DNA from: Entomortierella parvispora
Lineage: Eukaryota; Mortierellomycota; Mortierellomycetes; Mortierellales; Mortierellaceae
DNA length: 64,000 nucleotides
Reading direction: 5' to 3'
Assembly (NCBI GenBank): GCA_963573315.1
Contig: OY752143.1
Span: forward strand, 2,480,001-2,544,000
The translations under genes and the position numbers were made by a program. The notes beneath the pieces are model-generated. The model saw nothing but the letters and a program-made list of their open reading frames with translations, had not been told where the DNA came from and did not search any database. Positions 1-10,100 of the stretch are shown here, one piece after another; within the stretch, counting starts at the first letter, position 1; each line of letters begins with the position of its first letter.

Positions 1-2092
1 TCGTCGTTCCCTTGAGCACCGAGAAATTTGGTCCTCTCAGGATTCCGTGGGTGGTCATAATCGTACTGAGTCTCGTCGTCAGAATGGAAAACATTATCTT
101 TCTTGCATGTTCCAGAAGAGTAATCGGTCGAATCTCGGCCATATTGCCAGACCACTCGGACGTCTTCGGTATGCAATAAAGAAGTCCAGTTTTCCAAGCC
201 TTCGGGAGCTCACCTTGTACAATCCCCGCACCCACTATCTGGTACAGAATGAACTTTCCCACTTCACCGAGGTGCTGCAGAATGTCATTTGTAATTCCAG
301 ACAACCCTGGAGCCTTTAATTTCGGTGCTGTGTCGACCGCCTTGTCGAATTCTTCCCGCGTCGGTGCCTCCATCAGCCCCTCGTACCACTCCTCGTCGAT
401 TTTCCTGCTCGGTCGATATTGATCCTTCCACCTGCCTTCCAGTGGCTTAGCCGGCCGTGGCCTATACCACTCTCGGAACCAGTCCACCACTCTCTCTTTC
501 ACCTTGTCGGGGTCCGTTTCGTTGATGGTGTTGCCTTCCACTTCCACTAAGATCCTGTCCAGCACCACTTTGCCGCTTCCGCGTCCCAAGATGCTGTCCA
601 GTACTTTTCCTGTTTCTGTGGCCATCAACATGTTTCTCGTCTCAATGGCTTCTTTGATCGCCTTATTCGATTCTACTTTGCGTAAGAGCTGCAGTGCCCC
701 TAGGCACTCTTTCCAGCGCCTTCGGACTCCTGCTATCCATTGCCTCCAGGTCTCGTCGTCTGCGTCGGCTGTGGGGGGTGCATCCAACTCGTCCACGAGG
801 TTTTGGTCTGGATGAAGTTCATTGAGTCGTTCCAGCTGCTCGTTGAACACTCCTCGCTCTTTGTCCAATTGGTCCGTCTCGGCCGTCCGACGCCACTGGT
901 GCCCCTTATTGATGAGTTTCGATGCCAGCTTGTGCGTTTTCTCTGCCGCTCGTACCACGAATTTCAGCGCCACTTCTTCCTCCGGTTTGGCCCCGACTAT
1001 TCCGACTACTTTTCCTGGCAGGGCCTCCTTTGCTGCCTTATACACCACCTTGGCAAATCTGTTCCATGCAAGCTCCACCTTCAGTGTCCCGAAGGATGCA
1101 ACGTGAACATTTTCTTCAGGTGACATAAAGGGTTGGAGCCCTACCGTTCCATCCTCATCCATTCCCGCCAGTCCTTCCTCCGAAAGCTCAACGAACTTTT
1201 TCCAGTCCTCCTCCTCCGTCTCCTTGAATTTGAACCTGAAACCTTTCGGTCTCTTGGTCGCAGATATTGCTAGGCCATTGTTTATCAGGTTGTGCATGTT
1301 GATAGAGGCTACCACCATTGCGTGATCCGATGCTACAGTGTCGTGCATGTCATCGTGTCTCGCTCTCTGTAGCCGTGCTACGAGGCGGTCACTCACAAAG
1401 ATCATGTCTAATCGACTGACGTCTCCAAATGTAAACGCTCGTTCAATGGGGTATAGTGCACGAAACACATCATGAAAGGATTGGAGCCTGACCCATTTCA
1501 ATAGGTTTGTTTCCGGCTGTGCTCCCCTATACTTTCCTGGTTGGTGTTTTCGGTCAGCTCTTGGGTTCATCACCCCGTTGAAATCACCCATGAGGATCAC
1601 CTCCCTTTCCTCTTTTCTCGCCGTATCGTATACTGTCCGTATCCACGCCAGTATCTTCTCCGCCTCTTCTCCGTTCGGATGCTTACTGGGGATATAGCAG
1701 TTAATCACTGTCAATTTCAGGCCATGGTGAAAATTGAACTCTTGCGCCATAGCTCGACTACCACACGTTATTCTTTTTCCACCGTGATTATTCCACCACT
1801 TGGATATGATTAATCCTACCCCCGTCCCATGGGTCGATCCTTCCTCTCCACTCGCCCACCAAGAAACATAGTCGTTGTGGTGTGTTTTGTTGATACCGCT
1901 CCTTGCACCTCTTGTCATATTTGTCTCCTGGACTCCTATGACGTCCATTTCCTCTATGCTCGCCCATTCCATTAGGGCCTCTGCTTTCCCTGCTGTTGCT
2001 GCTCCTCTCACGTTAAACGATCCTATCCTCAGTTCCCTCCGGATTTCATGTTCTGCTGTTGCTTGTTGTTCCTGAGTGGGCGTATTATTCAT
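1..2092 (-). CDS. LINE ORF2: APE endonuclease plus reverse transcriptase (partial)
   Basis: The reading frame is open on the minus strand from an ATG at 2092 to position 1, 697 codons without a stop. Near the N-terminus (about residues 25-240) it has the exonuclease-endonuclease-phosphatase motifs of LINE APE nucleases: SFNVRG, GVQET, MGDFNG, SRLDMIF and SDHAMV. These carry the expected metal and catalytic Asn, Glu, Asp and His residues. After a long charged linker, the visible end matches the start of an RT domain: a PGLSGITNDIL segment, then WKTGLLYCIPK and RPITLLEHARK, which are fingers motifs 1-2. The YxDD catalytic motif would lie outside the window. The protein would nick target DNA and prime reverse transcription of the LINE RNA. 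Its start codon overlaps the ORF1 stop by 8 nt. Confidence 0.9.
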   Translation of the reverse strand, partial: MNNTPTQEQQATAEHEIRRELRIGSFNVRGAATAGKAEALMEWASIEEMDVIGVQETNMTRGARSGINKTHHNDYVSWWASGEEGSTHGTGVGLIISKWWNNHGGKRITCGSRAMAQEFNFHHGLKLTVINCYIPSKHPNGEEAEKILAWIRTVYDTARKEEREVILMGDFNGVMNPRADRKHQPGKYRGAQPETNLLKWVRLQSFHDVFRALYPIERAFTFGDVSRLDMIFVSDRLVARLQRARHDDMHDTVASDHAMVVASINMHNLINNGLAISATKRPKGFRFKFKETEEEDWKKFVELSEEGLAGMDEDGTVGLQPFMSPEENVHVASFGTLKVELAWNRFAKVVYKAAKEALPGKVVGIVGAKPEEEVALKFVVRAAEKTHKLASKLINKGHQWRRTAETDQLDKERGVFNEQLERLNELHPDQNLVDELDAPPTADADDETWRQWIAGVRRRWKECLGALQLLRKVESNKAIKEAIETRNMLMATETGKVLDSILGRGSGKVVLDRILVEVEGNTINETDPDKVKERVVDWFREWYRPRPAKPLEGRWKDQYRPSRKIDEEWYEGLMEAPTREEFDKAVDTAPKLKAPGLSGITNDILQHLGEVGKFILYQIVGAGIVQGELPKAWKTGLLYCIPKTSEWSGNMAEIRPITLLEHARKIMFSILTTRLSTIMTTHGILRGPNFSVLKGTT

Positions 2093-3983
2093 TGGGTTCG
2101 GCGTGTTGCTTCGGTTCCATTCTATGTTTGGGCGTTTCCGGGAGCTTTATAGTCGGGCGTGACTTTTCCTTTTCCTTTGCCTTTTCCTGAAAGTCCATGG
2201 CCATCTGGACGAGTTTGGTCAACATTTCGTGCATTGGTGGGAGTCCTGCCGCTGTCTGCCCTTTTTTCGTTTCCTGGGTTTTCCTGGATGTATCTTCCTG
2301 GTTTCCATTATCTCTACCCATGAGAACAGTTGACATCATTCCCATGAAAAGTTGGCACATGTTGTTCATCTGCTCCATCATTGCTTTGTTTGCTTCCTCC
2401 AATCTCTTGTTCATCGCTGCCATCTCTCTAACCAGAGAACTTTCCTCTTTAATTTGTGTTTTGCTTTCCTTGCCAGGGTCATTTTTGATTCCCTGTTGCG
2501 ATTCCTGTTTCTGTTCCTTGTTTGTTGCTTGGTTGTTTCCATTGTTACTCTGTCCCTGAGTTCCTTTGACCATGTCTGAAAAAGACTGTCCTTTCACCAC
2601 ATGAAGTGCTTTTCCCTTTTGGAATGCAGTGACCGCTCTGATGTGTGCCTTAGTTTCCTGCGCCTCTTTATAAACTATGCAATGCTTACGGATATGGCCG
2701 TTCTCTCCACATTGATGACACCTCTTTTCATCCAGTCCAGCCCAAGACGCTTTCTTGTTTTCACTAAAACTCACTCCCTTTTGTGTCACAGCTTTTTTCG
2801 CCTCCTCGGTGGGGAAATAGACAAATGCCTCACGTACTCTAAAACTCTTCTGTCCGTCTTTTGATTGAACCCAAGGTACTGTGATGAACGTCGCCTTACC
2901 TTGTCCCAGGAGTGACGACAGATCTAAAGGGGTCGTACCAGATGGTAGGCCCGTCAGTTTTGCCACAATGGTCTTATCCCACCCAATGAGGTCGGAAGAT
3001 CCAATTCGTCGGATGCGAGCCATATCTTTGCCGATAAAGACACTAGACATTTTGGCGTTGCGGATACCGTCAGTCGCTTCCTTCGTTTTGAACACTACCG
3101 ACGCCGAGATCTTTACTCCGCGGGTGCAGGGGCGAGTTGTAATGCGTTCAATTTCTCCGAACCGACCAAGAGCCGACTTGATCCGGTCCAGGTGTGTTCG
3201 GGGGTGCAGACCATACACCTCGAGCGTGCGCTCGATTTCCGACTCTTTTTGGCTGTTGTCCAATCTCTTGAACATGGCGCGCGTCATTGGGGCACCGTCC
3301 TCGTTTTTTCCTTCCTCCGGAAGTGACAAGGTCTTTTGGACGTCGTCTTCCGTTTCCAAAGTCGCCTTGAAACCGTGCTCGTTATCGATCTTGGCATCAA
3401 ATGGGCCTGCTGTGACGCCGACTTTGAGTGTGTGGCAGAGGAGGTCGTACACTTCTTTTTGCCTTTCCGCGTGGGTTTCTCCAGTGAGAGAGCTTTCCTT
3501 GACGAACACTGTGAGGTATCGGTCGCGGACCCTGGTAACCTCGTGCCAGTCCCTCTCAGAGTTCTCGATTTCGTTCGCGTCACCAGCCGTTCCGTCCGTT
3601 TCCATGGAGACGTCCTCGCCCTCGTGCTCGGAGCCATTGTACATGTCTCGCGCCTTGATGCCCTTGCGGTACGGAATCACATTCGCACCATACTGCGAAG
3701 TCGGATTGGTGTTGCTGCTGCCTGCGGGATGGCCCGACGAGGCGCCATCTTGAATTTTCTGTTTTTTGTTTTGGCCATGTCGGCCCGAATGGAGCGCATT
3801 TTCTTCTCCATCACGGTCATGTGACGGATCAGAGCGCTGATTGAACGTGGATCCAGCTGACATTGCTGGGAATGCGGTAGCACTCTTGTGCACTAGCGTG
3901 GGGGAGTGTGGGGGAGTGTGGGGGGAATGTAATGTAGTGTCCAGATTTTTGGTCCGGAGAAGAGTTTGTGTCAGCGTCTGCAT
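2085..3983 (-). CDS. LINE ORF1: Gag-like RNA-binding protein with CCHC zinc knuckle
   Basis: A 632-residue ORF. Residues about 240-400 contain two segments that look like RRM folds, as in other LINE ORF1 proteins. A single CCHC knuckle (CHQCGENGHIRKHC) follows at about residues 421-434. The C-terminal third is a Met/Glu/Lys-rich probable coiled coil with a basic tail. Such proteins coat LINE RNA and form the RNP that ORF2 uses. The ATG used here (3983) lies inside a 20-bp direct repeat made by a later insertion. Joining the repeats puts an in-frame upstream ATG at 4548, so the ancestral protein probably had five more N-terminal residues. The ORF is not interrupted. ORF2 follows with an overlapping ATGAATAA junction. 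Confidence 0.88.
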   Translation of the reverse strand: MQTLTQTLLRTKNLDTTLHSPHTPPHSPTLVHKSATAFPAMSAGSTFNQRSDPSHDRDGEENALHSGRHGQNKKQKIQDGASSGHPAGSSNTNPTSQYGANVIPYRKGIKARDMYNGSEHEGEDVSMETDGTAGDANEIENSERDWHEVTRVRDRYLTVFVKESSLTGETHAERQKEVYDLLCHTLKVGVTAGPFDAKIDNEHGFKATLETEDDVQKTLSLPEEGKNEDGAPMTRAMFKRLDNSQKESEIERTLEVYGLHPRTHLDRIKSALGRFGEIERITTRPCTRGVKISASVVFKTKEATDGIRNAKMSSVFIGKDMARIRRIGSSDLIGWDKTIVAKLTGLPSGTTPLDLSSLLGQGKATFITVPWVQSKDGQKSFRVREAFVYFPTEEAKKAVTQKGVSFSENKKASWAGLDEKRCHQCGENGHIRKHCIVYKEAQETKAHIRAVTAFQKGKALHVVKGQSFSDMVKGTQGQSNNGNNQATNKEQKQESQQGIKNDPGKESKTQIKEESSLVREMAAMNKRLEEANKAMMEQMNNMCQLFMGMMSTVLMGRDNGNQEDTSRKTQETKKGQTAAGLPPMHEMLTKLVQMAMDFQEKAKEKEKSRPTIKLPETPKHRMEPKQHAEPNE

Positions 3984-4537
3984 GAAATTTTTTTTTTTTT
4001 TTTCTTGTCAAAGATCCCTCGCGAGAGTGGAGTTTATTTTCTGTTATTTGTAAGTTGATCGAACAACGTGCATTTGCCCGCACTCGTTCAACCCAAGTGA
4101 AACGGACTTAATAAGATGCTTTACATCGCACAGCCCGTCTATGACGGCCCATGCACCCTTGTATCACAAACCCGCGACCTCGTGGGTGGCGTCTCCTGCT
4201 TGCCTGGGCGAAGCTGGGTCCTGTCCTCCAAGTGGCCTTTCATGCTCATTCGTCAGTCTATTCTCCGAGATCCTTTTCCAAGAAGTATTTTATAACATCG
4301 TCCGCGGGTGTCCTCCTCGACACTTCTAAACTCTGCTGTCCATGTCCCGAAGGCAGGTTAATGGCCATCCTGGCCTTTTTGTCGTATCGATGGCGATCTG
4401 CTCAGGATGGGGTCTTGCTTGGGGTGGATGGATGGATGGATGGATAGCTCCAGGCGACGGATGCAGCCGGCGTGACTGCTTTTCCAAGAAGCTCGGAGAA
4501 TCTACAAAGGAAAGAGAGTGTCAGCGTCTGCATGAAA
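3968..4537 (-). mobile_element. Retroposed RNA copy with poly(A) tail and 20-bp target-site duplication
   Basis: A perfect 20-bp direct repeat (GTGTCAGCGTCTGCATGAAA) sits at 3968-3987 and 4518-4537. The left copy is followed at once by 16 T (3988-4003), which is a poly(A) tail at the 3' end of a minus-strand insert. An AATAAA hexamer (minus strand, 4038-4033) lies about 30 bp before that tail. Repeat, tail and signal together are the hallmark of LINE-mediated retroposition of a polyadenylated transcript. The inserted body is about 514 bp. I find no convincing ORF or known RNA in it, so it may be a 3' UTR, a non-coding RNA or a SINE-like sequence. It landed inside the 5' end of LINE ORF1. Confidence 0.75.
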
Positions 4538-4664
4538 GTAGACGCCATGGGCCTCCGGGCCTAGAGCGCGACGGGTCCGGGCGGAGAAGGTTGGTGGCGC
4601 TCGACTGCGGGGGTTAAAAGTGGTCGGATTTACGACATAAATATCCGCCTAACAAGCAACGATT

Positions 4665-4737
4665 GCTTTCTTAGCTCAGTTGGCAGAGCGTCAGTCTCAT
4701 AATCTGAAGGTCGACAGTTCGAACCTGCCAGAGAGCA
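4665..4737 (+). tRNA. tRNA-Met (anticodon CAT), elongator type
   Basis: A full cloverleaf fits 73 nt. The acceptor GCTTTCT (4665-4671) pairs with AGAGAGC (4730-4736), with discriminator A at 4737. The D-arm is GCTC...GAGC, the anticodon loop CTCATAA has CAT at 4698-4700, and the T-loop is TTCGAACC. There is no intron. The presence of an ordinary T-arm and an unpaired-type first base pair of the usual elongator kind favours elongator over initiator Met. The gene lies on the strand opposite to the LINE, whose 5' end is less than about 120 bp away. Confidence 0.95.
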
Positions 4738-4742
4738 TTCAC

Positions 4743-4757
4743 TTTTGCATTTTTTTT
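4743..4757 (+). terminator. Pol III terminator of the tRNA gene
   Basis: A T4 run (4743-4746) and an eight-T run (4750-4757) begin six bases past the mature tRNA 3' end, as expected for RNA polymerase III termination. Confidence 0.7.
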
Positions 4758-4927
4758 GCTTCTTCGAAGTTTGAACTTGGAAGGAGCAGATTTCCTTCTT
4801 CCTTCTTTCTTTCTCCTTTTTTTTTTCCTACACTTTCCAGCACCTTCGGTATATTAGATGATGACATGACCGCGGATACTTTTATTTCGGACCCGGAACG
4901 ATGGCTTTGAGAGAAGAGCTTCAGGCT

Positions 4928-6001
4928 TCAGTACGCAAGAGGCTGCGTGAGCTTGTTCATGGCCCATGACATGATGAACCAATAAAGCAAAATTGTCCCC
5001 ACGGCAGCCTTGGCGATCCAATCCGATTGACTGTCCAGCAGCACGTATCCAGTCAAGAACGAACCATGGATGGCGCTGATGACTGTCGCCAAACTGATCC
5101 CAACAACTCGACCCCAGAAATAAGAGCGCGCTCTTGAGACGTCGTCGTCTTCCTTGTCCAGGACAAACTCGGTCATGATCAACACTCCCAAAAACAAGAT
5201 CCCAAGTAAAGAGATGAGAATCGTCTGTGCTGCAATGAAGAGTAACGTGTGCACTGTCATAAGATTGTATCGTGAAGGGGTTGCTGATTCTCCTTCCTTC
5301 TGTAGGTTGTCGTTTGTTGGGAACATTGTCGCTTTCCTGTCGCTGTCTCTGATTACAGTCACTTGACCATCGTCGTCTCTTTTCGCAAAGAGTCGTGGGA
5401 TCGACTCCCTATTGTCTGATTGCTGTCTTGTTGGCACTTGGTTCTCTATTCTGTCGATCTTTGCCTGGTCCATGGAGGCTGCAGAAGGATCTGACTTAAT
5501 TGTAGCTGTTTGTGTCCCCTCAGCAGTGATATTCGGGATCTGGTCCTGGGCAAAGTTTGGTGCAGAGAACGGTATGACCTGAGAAAGATCGGAACCGCTT
5601 GTAACATTCATGTTCCTTTCAGAAAGGTTGCCGTAACGCTGAGCAGGAGGCGGCAAGTGAGTCATAAGGTTGTAGGTCGAGTTGTGGGGGTTGTTCACGA
5701 TATGGGTCATGAGTAGTTGGGCGGCCACGAGGCAACAGAGTCCCGATCCCGCCAACATGATGTAGATTCTAGCTCGTTGGACAGAGAGAGACACGGCTTC
5801 GAATCGGTCCAGGTATCGATATGAAAAGCAAAGGATAGGAAACATGGTCAAGGGTGGCACGAACGCCAAGAGAGTGACACTGACTGGAGTAATGGTGAGA
5901 AATGGTGTCGAGGTAGAGACCAAGACACTGGTCAGAGCAAAAGGGATGTAGCCCAGCGACGCTATCGAGTGGAAAAGACCATGGATGAGAGGATGTGCCA
6001 T
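4928..6001 (-). CDS. Polytopic membrane protein of unknown function
   Basis: A 357-residue single-exon ORF starting at the first ATG (6001); the frame stays open upstream only from a TTG. Three hydrophobic spans lie in the N-terminal 110 residues. A polar loop of about 140 residues follows, with several N-glycosylation sequons (NST, NLS, NVT, NIT). Three more spans lie in the C-terminal third (starting TVHTLLFIAAQTILISLLG, then GISLATVISAIHG and TILLYWFIMSWAM). This suggests six membrane passes and a glycosylated luminal or extracellular loop. I do not recognise the family. The gene is divergent from the RGS gene at 7171. Confidence 0.7.
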   Translation of the reverse strand: MAHPLIHGLFHSIASLGYIPFALTSVLVSTSTPFLTITPVSVTLLAFVPPLTMFPILCFSYRYLDRFEAVSLSVQRARIYIMLAGSGLCCLVAAQLLMTHIVNNPHNSTYNLMTHLPPPAQRYGNLSERNMNVTSGSDLSQVIPFSAPNFAQDQIPNITAEGTQTATIKSDPSAASMDQAKIDRIENQVPTRQQSDNRESIPRLFAKRDDDGQVTVIRDSDRKATMFPTNDNLQKEGESATPSRYNLMTVHTLLFIAAQTILISLLGILFLGVLIMTEFVLDKEDDDVSRARSYFWGRVVGISLATVISAIHGSFLTGYVLLDSQSDWIAKAAVGTILLYWFIMSWAMNKLTQPLAY

Positions 6002-7170
6002 GGTTGCACACACGAATGTCGCAGTGAACAAAAGATGGAGAGAGCGAGAAAGGAAATTCAATCAGCAAACAGGAAGCGACCGACTTGCCCTTTTCTATCG
6101 TCATCAACATCACCACCAAGCACCACCGCCATGGCCATTGATCTATCAGTCCACGACGAGGTGGTGCTGGAATGCGGATGTGGAGTCTGGAGGCAGTCTG
6201 ATCTGGATTGGGCAGACAAGGAATGAGAATAAAGGATCCAGCCAAGGGAGGAGGGTGTCCAGTTCGAGATACTTTGAATAAACGCCTCTCTGTCCATTCA
6301 CACCCACCCCCCATGCAAGGACCGTGTCCAGCCTCGTGCTGGGGCCGTTGCATCAAACAGAAAAGTCGAGATATTAAAAACGCACGGTGCATTTTAATTT
6401 CCTCATGCATGTGTGTGGTGTTTTGACGGTCGTGCGTCCACCACGCCGAGAAGCATTTCTATGTGTACCGATCAGTCGAGGCCAACGACGCGTCAGTAAT
6501 TATTATTGTATCCGTGGCTCTGTCCCGCCGACTTCCGTCAGCATCGCCCAAGGTCATTTCTGCGTGGACACAAAAAGAGCAGCGTCCCTTCAATCTCAAT
6601 CTCTCCTGAAGGCAGGTGTCACCATCCCGCCAGTTTAATGCACCAATTGCGCTACGAGCAAAGTAAGGTGCAGCAACACACAAGTCGCTCCAGCAAAACA
6701 ACTTCAGGGCGAACAGGTGGGTGTCTGTGGGACTATGAGAGCACTCTTTGCGATGGTGCAAAAAAAAAAAAAAGAAGCGACTCTTCTCGACATGTTTTTT
6801 TTTGAGAGCACCATTGCGGCTGGCTGACGGACGAGGGTCGTTGTGCGTCGCTCTTTGTGTTTTTTTATTTGGGCGGCTGCATTGCATGGCCCTGGCCCTT
6901 CATCTCCTCCTCGGTGGTTCTTCAGTCCCCTCGTTTTTTTTTCTGCTCCTTCCCTCTTTTCTTTTTCTTCCTTTTCCAACATTCACATCCGCCACCTGTC
7001 CATATTTCTCCACACCCTCAACTGTAGCTCGATCCTCTCTCACTTTCATTGCATTGTATATTTCCTCCGTTCACTCACCCACCCTCCACTGCGCCTCACT
7101 AACAAGAGACACAGAAGTACCTTAATTTCATGTCAACGAGTCTACAACCTGCTAATACGAATCCATCATC
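6002..7170. other. Divergent promoter region
   Basis: About 1.17 kb between two divergent genes. It holds A- and T-homopolymers (about 6760-6810) and a pyrimidine-rich stretch (about 6930-7090), which probably forms the leader of the RGS gene. Apparent ORFs here are low-complexity shadows. I see no RNA gene or defined regulatory motif. Confidence 0.4.
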
Positions 7171-10100
7171 ATGATCGAGGTCGATCCAAACGAGGTGCCT
7201 TCCTATGTTGACCTGAATGCACCAATTCCTCTCGGTGCCACCAGACGCACCATCCTTGTCATCCTCGCCTCTACACTTTCATCCATTGGCCTCATATCCA
7301 CACTTCTCTTTCAACAAATATCAAAAAGAGACAACAACCTTCGACAACGTGGCCGATACCTTGTTACGCTTCAAGGGCTATTCTCGTCACTATTCCTCTC
7401 CCTTCTCCTGTTCTACCAGGCATACAAATATCGATTTCCTTGCATCATCCTCTATTATGGTACGGACCAATTGGGACAACAAACATCCAGGCTGCAGCAA
7501 CAAATATTTTAAGGTGCATGGACCTAAACATTCGCTTTCTTTTCTGGTTGTTCCGTGCTCCTGTTTAGGGAGTTACTTGGGACTTGTCCCGTATGTCATG
7601 CTGTTGACAGGCCGAGGCTGGCGTCTGATCAGTCGTGTGGATCGAAACCACGCCATTTACTTGTCTCGGTTTGCAGAGCCTTCCGATATTGCAACTTTAC
7701 AAATCTCCAGTCCACCTGCAGGAAGAGACCGAGCTACCTTCCTTCCAAAGGATCGCTCCAACCTAAACCCATCGTTGATTAACCTGGCATCCCTTCAACA
7801 AAGACAAGGATCAAACGTGCAGGATCCATTAGAGGAATCCGACCGGATCTTTGAGTTGACGCAACGGTCGGCTCGGGAGATTGCTCAGTCCAAAAAATGG
7901 TACAATCGCTACAGAATGATTACGGACCGACAGATGATGGTTGTCGCCGCCCTTTTCATGCTCCTCAGCATCATTATCGCCATCTCGTTCCAAGTCCACA
8001 CCCCAGGCGTTTCTGTGTCTCCCGTCATCTATGTGTGCCACAGTGGTGCAGAGGTTTGTGTAGTTTTGACTTGCCTGGCTTACGTACGTGTTACACCATC
8101 TTCAGGACCTAACAGACTCTTTATTTCTCCCCCGGATGGATGGATTTTAGTACTACTTTCCTTATGGAGCCATCATCATTTTTCTCTTTGTGCTGTCGCC
8201 GATCATGGTTTATCAGCTCAAGGGAATTCACGATGGATTCGGTATCAGGAAGGAGCTCATCTTCATCTCATTCTTCTCTGCGCCTTGCTTTCTCTGTTAT
8301 TTCATTGTCCCAGCACTCGCCCAGGAGTTTACAGTCAGATACGTGGACAGAACCACTTACATGGTTGTCATCCTTGTGGCGAGTCACATCCCCAGTATTA
8401 TCATCCCGTTGTTCCGCCATTTCAAGAGCACCCCCAGCAATTGCCCAATTACTTCCAGAGCGTTCAAGAAGAAAACCCCAGGAGTGAAAAAGTCGTCGGT
8501 CAAAGAGCCCGGGACGGGTGACTACGACTGGAGCAGGAGCGGTGATAAGGACAAGAGCGATGCTCAAGAACCACGCTGGACTCCGAAATCAACGGGCGCG
8601 GCGGCGGCGGAAGAGGAAGACTTTGTTCAATCGGGCCATATTCAACTCCCACCCATGCCGGCGCCCACCGTGGCCAAGCACGAGATCAGCGGCAGAGAAC
8701 AGCCGGAACAGACCTCGACCATCAAAATCCAGGGCAATCTCCATCTTAATGATAGTGATCAGCAACATTCACTCCCAAGCTACTATCAACAACGGCATGG
8801 ACGCAAACTCAGCACAGGCAATAGAAACATGTCATTACGGAATCTGCTCAAGAATCCAAAGTTGCCCAACTTCAATATTGGTTTTGGTCAACATCAGCAG
8901 CAACAGGATCTGGCAGAGTTGTATAATCGCAAAGGCGACTGGGAGTCATTCATGAAGGTGCTGGAGGATCAGGAACTCTTTGAGCGATTGAGTGCGTTTA
9001 CGGTAGGAGAGTTTTGTGCCGAGAACACGCGCTTCTTGTACGAGGTCTCGCGCCTAGAGAAGAGGGCGGTTCAATACGAGCATCTGCGTCAATTGACGGC
9101 GACGCCTCTCAGTGAGACACAACAGCAACAGCAACAGCAACAACAACAACAACAGGGAGAGTCAATGTCCCTTCGTCACAAGTACAGGACGACTGGATCC
9201 CACCCTTCCAGACTAGAAAAAACGGCTTCTACTTTGACGGCCCATTCCACCCTTTCCCCGTTGCCGACACACTTTTCACCCTCCTTCTCTAGGGAGAAAC
9301 ATTCCAACCAGAGTGGTGGCAGTGATGACGAAAATGGTATGGATCCGCACCAAGTCAAGAAGATTGTGTCACTGTCTTCGGTGAACTCGACTGCGCCCTT
9401 GTTGCGCCCTCGGCGCTCGTCTTCGTCTTACTTTGACGAGTCTGAACCTTCTTCACCCCTGGGATCGTCCTCGATTCAATCGAGCTTTATCCGGCATGGA
9501 TCGGATTCAGCCACCGCATTGCCGGATCTGGAAGAAGGCGGGGGAGGAGGTGACAGCATCGCACTTCAAAAGTTGGACCTTTCGTTTTCGAGCCATCTGG
9601 AGAGCATCACGGCTCTGACCACAAAGGAAACTGCAGTTTCATCCACGACGACTTTGGGAGCGGGATCGACAACCGCGTCCAACGCGACGACAACGACGGC
9701 CTCCACCACCACCACCACTGCTGCTACGCACCATTACAACTGGTTAGATCTCACGGATCATACCGCGGCTGCAGCTGCAGCTGCGAAACTGCTGATGCCC
9801 TTGCCGATGCCTCCCACACTATTGATTCAGTTTGAGTATGTTTACAAAACTTTTATTCAACACGGGGGTAGACTGGAACTGAACCTTTCTTATGATACCT
9901 CCCTGGAGATTCAAAGACGGGCCAAACTGGGCGATTGGAGGTCGGGCATGTTTGATGGTGCAATTGAAGAGATTCAAGAGTTGCTCTTCCGAGACGTTTG
10001 GCCCAAATTCGTGTCATCCCCCCACGGTCTCTACGCTGCGCTGAAATCTGCAGCAGTAATAGCAACCGCAATCGCAACAGCGACAGCGAAGGTAGCGGCC

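Larger units (their letters stand above)
1..4548 (-). mobile_element. LINE (non-LTR) retrotransposon, truncated by the window edge
   Basis: Two overlapping minus-strand ORFs have the classical LINE layout: a Gag-like ORF1 with one CCHC knuckle, then an ORF2 with an APE-type endonuclease followed by a reverse transcriptase. Both are open where visible, so this copy may be recent. The 3' part of the RT, the 3' UTR, the tail and the 3' target duplication lie beyond position 1. The 5' boundary is not visible. I place it provisionally at the likely ancestral ORF1 start codon (4548), and it must lie left of the tRNA at 4665. A separate retroposed insert (3968-4537) interrupts the 5' end. The clade is not assigned; Tad1/L1-like is plausible from the ORF order. 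Confidence 0.9.

Noticed and set aside
4273-4492. 13-bp shared word CTTCTTGGAAAAG at two sites inside the retroposed insert
   Set aside because: A 13-mer match is expected by chance in a window of this size; only the 20-bp repeat is significant.
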